Shown here: positions 63,301 to 64,000 of the stretch, one piece after another
How the letters are laid out: each line of letters begins with the position of its first letter
How positions within the stretch are numbered: position 1 is the stretch's first letter
Assembly (NCBI GenBank): GCA_019456145.1
Contig: VRUL01000004.1
Coordinates: 83,919-147,918, forward strand
Source: Planctomycetota bacterium
GTDB taxonomy: Bacteria > Planctomycetota > Phycisphaerae > Sedimentisphaerales > Anaerobacaceae
DNA: 64,000 nt
Reading direction: 5' to 3'
The notes under the pieces: model-generated
Database searches by the model: none
Told to the model about the DNA's origin: nothing
What the model saw: the letters and a program-made list of their open reading frames with translations, nothing else
Made by a program: the position numbers and the translations under genes

Positions 63301-64000
63301 ACATTTTGGAGCACTGCCTGTTCAACAACAACGCCAATGGTGATTACGGTATTTACGACGGCAATACCGGGCAGATTGATATCATGAGCGGTACCGATCC
63401 TAACGTTGATCCTAATGGTACAAACCTTACGGGTGATCCTCAGTTTGTTGCCGGACCGCTTGGTGACTACTACCTCAGTCAGATTGCTGCGGGGCAGGCT
63501 CTTAACAGCCCGGCGGTGAATGCCGGAAGCATTCCGGCCCTCAATCTCGGTATGAACACACGCACCACAAGCACCAACGGTGATGCAGATATTGGCCTTG
63601 TTGACATTGGCTACCACTACTCAATACATTTGGGGCTTGAGCAGTTTACTTTAACTACGACCGTAATAGGCGGGCACGGCACGATCGAACCGGCCAGCGA
63701 TACTTACTATGCCGGCATGCTTATACCGCTAACTGCCCTCCCAGATATAGGTTACCGCGTTGATCGCTGGTCCGGAACGGTGGGCGATGCGTCCACTGAC
63801 AACACGAATTTTGTGGTTATGCTGGGTGACAGGGACGTTACGGTTGAGTTCGAGCAGCCACGGACTATTTTTGTCGGCAACGATGCGAATTATACGTCAA
63901 TTCAACGCGCTATCGATGAGGCGGAAGATGGAGATGTTGTTGTGTTATATACGGGTGTTTATGACCCGCCATATCCCGGTTTTCCGTACCCACAGGTTAC
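39360..64000 (+). CDS. Giant secreted multidomain protein with two S8 proteases, NIDO and beta-helix modules (3' end beyond window)
   Basis: The start is GTG at 39360 with AAGGA at 39348-39352; an in-frame TAG lies six bases before it. No in-frame stop occurs to the window end, so at least 8,213 codons. In order: a signal peptide (residues 1-44, cut near FAQA), a pro-region, S8 protease 1 (D204, H268, S438), and nine beta-helix blocks beginning near 40900, 42395, 46305, 48885, 52435, 55395, 58170, 61026 and 63865. The blocks are joined by Ig-like bacterial repeats (GGNGTI ... TATPDPGYRV ... TVEFE). Block 4 holds a second S8 protease and block 5 a NIDO domain. The rest is Gly/Asn/Asp-rich. It probably works outside the cell, perhaps exported with the upstream secretin; that link is inference. 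Confidence 0.9.
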   Translation, partial: MKRHISTRPGAHRFPVRSLGGPGARFLAFGILVFVCTQLVFAQAVDLPGSPNAKGDVWVPPYRQGELMVRFADTGPQSPIRRVIPGPLTNRAVKNIISSLAVPGAAVHREYDRIVPGLTLVKLPWHTTVLDALAGFSRSPDVLYVEPNYKRSLSAIPNDPNFPNLWAMNNTGQVFGSTVDADIDAPEAWDIETGDPSIIVAVIDTGVDYEHPDLADNMWVNEAELNGDPNVDDDGNGYIDDIYGYDFGGVDGNAPGDWDNDPMDFYGHGTHVAGTIGAVGDNDEGVTGVCWDVSIMALKFFTDDGEGGYISDEIGAIEYARVMGADVINASFGGYFESQAEYDAIAAADANGILFVAAAGNDSIDNDMFPSYPSSYDLENIISVMATNPADDIAYYSSYGADSVDIAAPGGEQFFEGDPRGILSCIPNGGYGYRQGTSMSAPHVAGAAALVWSNEPNLTHTEVKGKLVHPLAVDQLPVLQGLCASGGRLNLFKALSFPGIGDLVVNTSIPYDSNDPNTFWTTIQAAIDDANNGDELIADSGLYTENIDFLGKNIILRSGNVYNYNDPNINPDGTFIFGDNSGSVVTFQSGEGPGAILQGFTITGGLAEYGGGIECVDASPTITDCTISNNTAEYYGGGIDCYYASPTITNCIITDNRTSENTSIGGGVNCEQASPTIKHCIITDNSAENVGGGVACYYSSPVIFNCFIISNSATYQSGGIDCETSSPTITSCTIANNTAADGGGILADQNSLPAITNCIVWGNGDDLYGSSAAYSNIQDGDSGTGNINSDPLFVTGPLGDYYLTQIAAGQLNNSPCVDAGDPNTPFTLRLQLFKYTTRTDSAIDISLIDMGAHYLRTEIEWLQLNTSVVGGNGSIMPDPNLYRKYSVVRLEAIPDPNYRVKAWIGTDDDSSTDVNNTVTMIVDVNVTVEFEAIPFYRLRTDVLGGYGTISPYYRRGEYFAEGTVVKLVVTPQLNHVVERWNGTDDDTSWANNNTVTMDADKDVTVSFRESQAYHVPGQFQTIQEAIIFAYDHGDKIIVSTGTYSGGNDFLGKAITIASADPDDPCAVAATIILSGLPYGPAFIFQSGEKRDSVVDGFTLQGDGDPGPQDPWGTDDDADGVGVHGPNSFGGAISCFNGSSPTLSHLVIRDVVARGVKGQDAGFTFDPHDPPPDPPDQLDPNDPLPDPNAPDPNELVVVTKWSQPPVLYNDMLPDYYWGWNEESEEFPPDSIMLADDFFCDSNLPITNIRFWGSLRDYSGGMGELPAISAFPSTFRIMIWTNDPNNFLFPLGRPGEIVHDVIIPASLLVGWYGWEIDPRDPNGAEPNTPKLSKFQFEYTFDPNDYWYQPDANGHFWLGIQALYIDPPTDQQWGWETREHDPNTANAVRISLLDDPFTFEHIDSNGMLPRMDLAFELIYAEPNLPIDGDDGQDGLPGIPGIPGPNGFPGANGLGGGHGGDAYGGAMYFDFNSSPLITFCTFINCQALAGDGGFGGQAQNGQNGGNGQIGQDGQPGQNGGPGFNGGADGAGGDGGPGGAGGAGGSGGRGGEGGIGGDGGEALGGAIYFGPGCKPTIRFCTITNGYTHQGLGSPGGNAGNGGNGGNGAVGGAGGVAGTGNPDGVDGADGGDGVGGDGGDGGNPWIFFFDGRPGDMGRNGARSQAGAIFYGANCDANVSDTVISYSSTDTSAPAFSYAAGNGGNGGNGGDGANDASGGNGGNGGWGGGGDPEGAGGSGGSGGNNDGADGLDGPDGGGRGSFTSGLGGSNFYDVNCTAELTNYSVIYSSTSFSGGGEYYSSLATVWMNNCQFIGNTGGGSGGAQYFGSSLVLEANDCNYMNNTAGGDGGAIFWPYMGTAKINNSKFIGNSAGRSTISSIILSSSYYGGFGGALYGGGIVQTVWYWDPDTFQPIYYTYLYNDSNIAIDSTQFIDNQGIIGGAIYFFGNGSQVSILDSAINGNIAEHGGGMYFSGGEPEIIGCTVRGNRAEGRWFSIEFLSLYTQLFGYIGNENFYGGGGGIFSWSSEPEIENCFISDNTSSGSGGGVYFGGDPNQPKLKNCLVKGNSAVLEGGGIASNWFVTLTISNCTIVDNTAYDIYNPNRGRGGGLSCSYESNTTLVDSILWGNTGVLGNQIAIGSDDEPFYIDRPATLTVSHCDIQDGNSPQSIYYEPGRILNWLSGNIDDDPLLILPYYYLSQTAAGQAADSPCVDAGSDLAATLGLGSYTTRTDGANDVDVVDMGLHYPAATGGQYQLTVNVINGQYGTIQPDSGLFNKYTVVTLTATVSPGYRVRWTGTDNDTSHSLTNTVSMYSDRTVTAVIEQTVIIEVGGNGNYPTIQAAIDVAEDGDVVVINRGRYMGGNIIIANKAITLESVNPDDPCTVAATIIDCQGYTTRGIIIGTRNGPDTVINGLTITNCRWTVVQRISPPDPGDDGYVGRDTWGGGIWIETGAGPTILNCIITNIRIRAGNASSGNDGPNVGDPIDPSDPASALWGAGQPGGRGGDGGTAHGGGIYCGSYSYPTIRNCTISNSRVIGGNGGYGGGGGNSDNGNDAADGGDGGNGGGAYGGGIYVGTAGTPTITDCTIIGCAAIAGDANDAGEGGDTSGDIAGIPGEGGDGGLGGSNGRAYGGGIHFADKVIAMVSNCQIINCSATAGDAADGGDDGDGDLGADGLAGYGGGYLPGYLRYSAYGGGVYSGIDSRATFEGCTFSNNTISGGMSGIGGDNSPGMQPPIISYLIPVYGAGVFCDSSSRTIFEDCHVADNFADDVNDPNGLVYRLNPYVSFGGGICLIDTNSTTIIDSNFSNNYATVGGGLYWNEADDFVVTGSNFTDNSASKGGGIYSTDSAAATITGCIITGNQAIEPGGEGGGIYCSLLPALITDSEIRFNYADYSGGGLYLSGGASETKTLKNCLITDNSAGRDGGGISASWHNELTISNCTIHNNIAYDVNIPNGGYGGGLFCGYGSYTDVIDSIFWDNEGNKGSEISIGPGFWPYSTVAVSYSDIDGWQDPNGAEWVNPDAVFVDLNCILDWDFNSVIDDEPLFVSGYRLSQTASGQSQDSLCVDTGSDLASSLGMGSYTTRTDSVNDVDLVDMGYHYSVSGMQYQLTVNIIGPGTIEYAPDHGGIYNENAIVTVIGVPDPNYYVRGWYDDVNGVLVSANRIFVVVMDSDKTFDVEFGLPTTTQVSVLDGPNAIFDAVNAAQNGDTLTVYAGVYNGDINFQGKQLRLFSAKPDDPNVVANTIIDCQNSSRGFTFNGGEDANVVVDGFTIINGSVTGEPGGAIYIGPNSNVVLANIGISNSSTIGANGGAIYIDSNSSPRISNVAISNCDANDANGGAIYMASNTSPTLISVWINNCSVTDANGGGIYIDANSAPTFRYCTIANCSATGGFGGGVFSNVNNSLVFADCNFSNNFATYDGGGLYYDVNSVAEFTGTAFINNTADSYGAGIYAGANCRSQVNGCSFVGNTATADGGGIIYDANNVIAISDCNFISNSANYGGGLLFEPNCSGTVTDTVLEDNTGNQDGGAIYLVEGSILVADCNISSNTALRGGGLYCINSPESQIIRCKINYNEAYRIDSLITQGGGIFSFAGPTLIEDCDISYNTARTSGGGVYLAGAYPPEPYIGPVMKNCLITNNTAGKDGGGISANWRSKAYIQNCTISDNTVTDPNANGGGLYVSYESKVEVIDTIIWANKGSDGAQIAIASGDLSPLLTSSLKITFSDIGPRSEPNESPFVGAGGSGTGTTGQTGPDTVLVDGQTIYDQFDQGEQWVKVIVTLLEPVDLKAATNWNSSESLSRLQDNIAARQDYVLSSLTSAEFTLQYRYENLAGFSGEVTIEGLNKLLNDPMVAHIEPDRILYPALAQGIPLINATAVRQSYNGQGISIAICDTGVDYTHQMLGGGGFPNAKVIGGYDFGDNDPDPIPGGMTFNTAHGTACAGLAAGDLGMNGDYIGGVAHNARIYALKISSDTFDGAFIGDMVAAWDWCVTNKNNDPQNPIMVTSTSFGGGRFFDSGTADNFSPAMKAAADNANAIGITVLASSGNNGFTDSMGWPAAISSVISVGAVYDTTDQVIGYSNTADFLDILAPSEDAYTLDMVGAAGYDPGDYFAFFSGTSASCPYAAGAVAVLQSAAGRSLSAQAVRNILVATGDPVTDTKVPITKPRVNLGAAVAGLTFGAAIHIEQGCVLNGWVAPDTNNYFGWDANTWDPNSFVIEEDPNFIHGYYLSQFAAGQITESNCVDGGSTWAISVFDMNAFNYTTRIDGVNDIDMVDMGYHYTQAVVKYELTVIIPDDANDPGIHGTVEYDPVPVEPNGWYYEGTQVILTAMPDPGYYVKGWYDVNDVLLSIDRTYNVVMDSNQTIVVRFRLPVTIEVSGGGDAIQQAVNGAENGDTLVVAAGTYSGDIDLQGKEIRLFSVNPDDPNIVAQTIIDCQGSVRAFTFNNGEDGNTVVDGFTIINGGLFGQPGGSIYIGAESSPTIVNIVINDSTVFFDNGGAIYIGSGSSPTIINVEIRTTTAIIGNGGAIYVGVNSAPTFIDCNIVDSSAILGSGGAVYSDVNSSPVFTNCNFADSSASFDGGGLYYNLHSTSALSHCTITNNTAETGGGIYYNMDCISDLDDCTFTSNFAFEDGGGIFYDVNNLITVSDSNFTNNSATYGGALYLDPNCSGTIIETVLFSNDVGEDGGAIYMADSNMAIIDCNNITYNTAARGGALYCIESPETEIIGCSINYNEASRVLVIPEYYTPNPDPNLPPIPGGDPNDPSVIIIVRQDRSGAAQGGGIYSFAGPTLIKDCELSYNSAGTSGGGIYFAGGEYDVTSLHNCLVTNNSAGRDGAGISNNWQNELAISSCTIAQNTLTNVISYGGGLYGSYESNTVVIDSIISGNLGTRGSQLAVTSSDPPFPLPSKVRVTHSDISLNLEQMIELVETDEPPAIRPGFNSSSVGPIDDFPSPGANMGFSINYFGSTYRWLYVNNNGNVTFDGPLWWFTPFALTGNIGTTIIAPFFADVDTRVGNVVTYGQGTVAGRNAFAVNWIDVGYFFMSNDKINRFQMVIIERADRAPGDFDIELNYETINWETGDASGGINGFGGFSARAGFSNGSGNPGTFYEFPGSGSPGAFLDSSPTGLIYDSRNSSVLGRYVFTVRNGAIDVGRLLGIPIHVDNGSTLYGWDPYDANNPLDPNDPDGPWDPNTNNIWDDPNFVMGPLGNHYLSQIGAGNFQLVDSNCVDAGSDLASNLGLDVLTTRTDLVPDADIVDLGYHYPLYGVEHEVILTVIGPGAVAVDPNQLDLNNVSYDPDNNVYTYKYYAGTVLILTATPDPGYRVKSWTGTDDDPSWNANTNTVIVDGDKTIVVELEEDVTKLIKVPGEYATIEEAIANAPEHDAVIIVEPDIIYYVTNPAGIDFQGKEITLRSKAPTDPDIVARTIIECLGTRFNPRRAFHFYSGEGPNTIVKGFTIRGGFMVGPTGLPGRFGILTPEPYETVWREDFLNQLLPPRAERGQDGSGSAYGGGILCENASSPTFENCVITDCTVVGAYGGDGASGPGIPGISGGFSFVPPGATDVETIDDGQWGGNGGDGIGYGYGGGFACLSRSSPIITNCIIENNIARGGSGGNGGNGGSANPSGGYASNGGNGGNAFGDGIGGGIYCENGSEPVLTNCEFINNQATSGLPGAGGIAGWGETRELVFGPVVAEGVIGQAFSYGDITGGAIYYRNADANLADANCTFTGNQAYLVQYVLDRSETVEIDDIFHYTDYIYEPTPSYTSGGALASDISNIITVGNCEFIDNLGGAVRIDANCIVDFDRCLFKDNSQAITGGAITIAELGFADINDCTFRYNSATGDGGAVLCNSDAVFTECLFEENQAGGNGGAMYAYYNYGGTDPNITPTLNINMESCSFLGNQAVTGTGLGGGVYFRDFIALANDCYFLDNSARSGGALQLTLGDMTITGGLISGNTSIGGDTYEMGGGVLFMNTAAVIENCILSDNIAEGAVKGSGGAISFYGGYLTHLVKNCLITGNSATFNGGAISAYLLATPEIRNSTFSENSAGTLGGAIFCDVDSDPTIIDSIFDNCDNHAIIEETAGNGIVSTSLFYNNPDGDYGIYNINTEQTTTTAGVDLDVTNIEGDPLFVTGLFGNYYLNQNVSPGVDNGSDTAVNLGLGTFTTDPNGVTDTGQVDIGYHYSDRLLAPRYKLTLILLGGNGTVEVNEPNPITFDPATGTYTYYAGTMVKLIATPESGYRVASWSATDEEPGWNLNTVNQPNWNRNSIDLVMYRNRIVTVKFEPDVWRIIKVPNEFGTIEEAVAEADQHGTIIEVEPGVYFVSDPNGIDFAGKSITLSSSEPNIPSVVATTIIDAGGSRYFSGRAFNFHSGEEPTAVVKGFTIQGGYVVGGLGVDGRFGMLTPEPYQNQTWREDLTQPLPPRAERGRDETAEAYGGGILCENGSSPTFTNCVITGNVVVAVYGGNGAQGQSLFPPGSGWVWFWLPPGATDIEEIPDGQWGGNGGDGTGNGYGGGIAILGRSNPVIVDCIIQNNSARGGFGGDGGAGGFAAPEGYSSNGGNGGNGYGDGFGGGIYVENDSIPIIRDCTFINNHATTGLPAPGAPAGWGQPRELVFPPMIPPTELAGYDGQVFSLGGLAGGAIYYRNTDVDLGDCTFIGNQAYIAQQTLVFGQYTHVITPHVVPLDWLVVLPETSVYGNIDPANYFHYLDPTYEPTPVYTRGGAVGSDVGNTVALSNLEFFKNLGGAVSFEPGCTVDIQSCLFEDNNDAAAGGAISMEELGSATISSCEFLGNAATSSGGAISTDSDLTVVGCLFSENQAGSNGGAIDAYYDDPFDPDIITTLNINLESCSFLGNQAVAGTGLGGGVYSRDFIALVNDCYFLDNSARSGGGLQLILGDITINGGMISGNTSIGGDVYEMGGGLFCSDTPTVIENCILSDNAAKGIKGSGGAISFLGGRVTHLVKNCLITGNSAAFSGGAISAYYDSTPEIRNSTFSENSADSFGGGAIFCDWSSDPTIIDSIFDNCDNHAVLEVDTGNASVSTSLFYNSPDGDYGIYNSNTELTTTTAGVDLDVTNIEGDPLFVTGSFGDYYLNQSASPAVDNGSDTAVNLGLNTYTTDPLDVTDMGQVDIGYHYSIDRLLAPIYSLTIGVLGGHGTVEVNEPDPITTGPEPATSTYYIGTMVTLTATPEPGYRVASWSTTDDEPGWNLNTINQPNWNRNSINVTMNSNRIFTVEFEPDVFNILYVPEEIATIEQAVAEARSGDKIFVDQGTHYISEPNGIDFRGKSILLTSTNPYDAGVIARTIIDCQGAKYSPKRAFRFHSGEEPTAVVTGFTIRNGLMSGVIGDTGRYGVYYPLPYQNIDPDDATSPPKAERGKDATGDGYGGAILCENGSSPTIRNCVITNNVVTGAVGGFGATGVDTFPGLDTWYYILFDLSEEQALGSTQDGQWGGDGGDGEGTGHGGAIACLDKSSPFITNCIIRNNAARGGWGGTGGLGGFSHPAVGGAGSWGGFGGNSYGGGIGGGIYCEGQSVPIITDCNFVDNFATLGPIGVGGPAGSGAPLAPPLGPAGPGLDGSAFSFTFGFGFGFSGIAGGAAYYDSDSDANFTNCIFSGNSAYDTFTTFDASFNLVEMPLYTEGGALYSVPDNNIKLNTCDFIGNLGGAVYCEPGCDLDLDNCAFEENSEAAAGGAIYIAEGGFADIEDCSFVSNTAIGDGGAIICDSDADFTRCSFTGNRAGGNGGAIDAYYEVIDPNIYNILKLNFESCGFVGNKAVDDIYAYGGAVHFQDFEASFTNCQFLNNTSKSGGGLFLTAGTVTMNGGIINGNKALGASGIDTSYIALFNPLLIGGAPGATIGDASSMFDFVGSFGAAHWIDLSGSFSMGGGMVLADTHATLEDCVLQNNVAESVNGTGGAIILYGGNVDHLIKNCLLTGNSAVAEGGAIATAIYSVPRIQNCTFVNNSSDKLGSAVYSDWTTEVVISDSIFDNCNNVAIAEEYSGGDILEHCLFNNNANGDYGIYDGNTGQIDIMSGTDPNVDPNGTNLTGDPQFVAGPLGDYYLSQIAAGQALNSPAVNAGSIPALNLGMNTRTTSTNGDADIGLVDIGYHYSIHLGLEQFTLTTTVIGGHGTIEPASDTYYAGMLIPLTALPDIGYRVDRWSGTVGDASTDNTNFVVMLGDRDVTVEFEQPRTIFVGNDANYTSIQRAIDEAEDGDVVVLYTGVYDPPYPGFPYPQV
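39840..40860 (+). other. Subtilisin (S8) domain 1 of the giant protein
   Basis: Catalytic Asp in VIDTGVDYEHPDL (D204), His in GHGTHVAG (H268) and Ser in GTSMSAPHVAGAA (S438), all in frame. The upstream pro-region (about 39500-39840, LMVRFAD ... DVLYVEPN) resembles an I9-type inhibitor. All three catalytic residues are intact. Confidence 0.88.
42950..43615 (+). other. Inserted globular domain in beta-helix block 2 (DUF7901-like)
   Basis: A Trp-rich domain, from WSQPPVLYNDMLPDYYWGW to DLAFELIYAE, with DSIMLADDFFCD, ITNIRFWGSL and STFRIMIWTN. It matches a domain I recall in planctomycetal secreted/PEP-CTERM-type proteins. The insertion interrupts the beta-helix rungs. Confidence 0.45.
43620..44640 (+). 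repeat. Gly-rich and collagen-like extrusions in block 2
   Basis: A run of Gly-X-Y triplets near 43629-43720 (GLPGIPGIPGPNGFPGANG) is followed by several long GGxGG-type loops (43820-44040, 44120-44270, 44440-44620) between rungs. Similar but shorter Gly-rich extrusions occur in later blocks. Confidence 0.7.
50610..51850 (+). other. Subtilisin (S8) domain 2 of the giant protein, inserted in block 4
   Basis: Asp in AICDTGVDYTHQM (D3879), His in AHGTACAGLAAG (H3923) and Ser in FSGTSASCPYAAGA (S4105), all in the same frame as domain 1. A pro-region-like segment (about 50610-50930) precedes it. It interrupts a beta-helix block between TFSDIG (about 50490) and IHIEQGCVLNGW (about 51865). Confidence 0.88.
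54147..54755 (+). other. NIDO (nidogen-like) domain inserted in block 5
   Basis: Diagnostic strands: NNNGNVTFDGP, IIAPFFADVDTR, NAFAVNWIDVGYFF, QMVIIERAD, DIELNYETINWETGDASGG and GRYVFTVRNG. This matches the NIDO fold (extracellular adhesive proteins). It sits between THSDIS (about 54050) and IHVDNGSTLYGW (about 54790), the same place as S8 domain 2 in block 4. Confidence 0.82.
55395..63860 (+). repeat. Three tandem homologous super-modules
   Basis: Three blocks of beta-helix plus Ig-like repeat lie in tandem (about 55395-58155, 58165-61010, 61020-63860). Matching points are 2853 bases apart at 57001/59854, 57061/59914, 57688/60541 and 58416/61269 (951 codons); one earlier pair (55761/58536) is 2775 apart, showing small indels. 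Protein identity is high in the later parts (HLVKNCLITGNSA; TIIDSIFDNCDNHA). Confidence 0.85.

Noticed and set aside
39500..64000. Many open frames on the minus strand and in the +1 phase inside the giant gene
   Set aside because: They are shadows of one continuous GC-patterned frame; they have no Shine-Dalgarno and the real frame explains them.
1..64000. tRNA and rRNA genes
   Set aside because: No cloverleaf or rRNA-like stretches were recognised; GGTTCGAGC at about 14253 lies inside ribBA.

Overview
The window looks like a chromosomal piece of a Planctomycetota bacterium, most likely class Phycisphaerae (Sedimentisphaerales-like). This is inferred from gene content, not from a marker gene. 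The pointers are many secreted leucine-rich-repeat and beta-helix proteins, a dockerin-like C-terminus with only one repeat, a glycoside hydrolase family 29 enzyme, two GroEL genes, DPN-rich linkers, and gene-poor stretches full of short interspersed repeats. No rRNA, tRNA or CRISPR array was seen.

Layout. 97-7277 (+) is a tandem array of two kinds of secreted protein: LolA-like proteins (97, 3193, 4405) and LRR proteins (1236, 5487). They share a near-identical signal-peptide segment although the mature parts are unrelated, and one array unit has decayed (relic at 4257). 7386-10051 (-) holds pdxJ, dapA and a clan-A-type glycoside hydrolase. 10359-17217 (+) holds a lipoprotein, the relic of a corrinoid-protein membrane domain, a hicBA toxin-antitoxin pair between two copies of a promoter-like repeat, pgsA, a beta-helix lipoprotein, ribBA, a small lipoprotein, and an ECF sigma factor with its anti-sigma factor. 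17335-25108 (-) is a chaperone cluster, in transcription order groEL copy 2, GH29 fucosidase, groES, groEL copy 1, dnaJ, grpE and an FmdB-type zinc ribbon. 25619-28955 (+) holds a membrane-anchored acidic protein, an ankyrin/beta-propeller fusion and a Tat-exported aldo/keto reductase. 29223-32500 is repeat-rich and carries a cold-shock protein and a BsuPI/dockerin-like secreted protein. 32503-34714 (+) is an AAA ATPase plus DUF4435/Toprim-like pair resembling the PARIS anti-phage system. tsaB (-) follows.

From 36137 to the window end lie a secretin with FG-rich inserts and then one uninterrupted reading frame from a GTG at 39360 past base 64000 (at least 8,213 codons). This giant secreted protein has two apparently complete subtilisin (S8) domains about 3,670 residues apart, a NIDO domain, eight complete and one partial beta-helix super-modules separated by Ig-like 'bacterial repeat' modules, and Gly-rich or collagen-like extrusions. 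The second protease and the NIDO domain sit at the same position inside equivalent modules, which suggests a reusable domain-insertion site. This protein and its neighbouring secretin are the strongest candidates for an undescribed system. All functions are read from sequence motifs and family knowledge; nothing was searched or computed.
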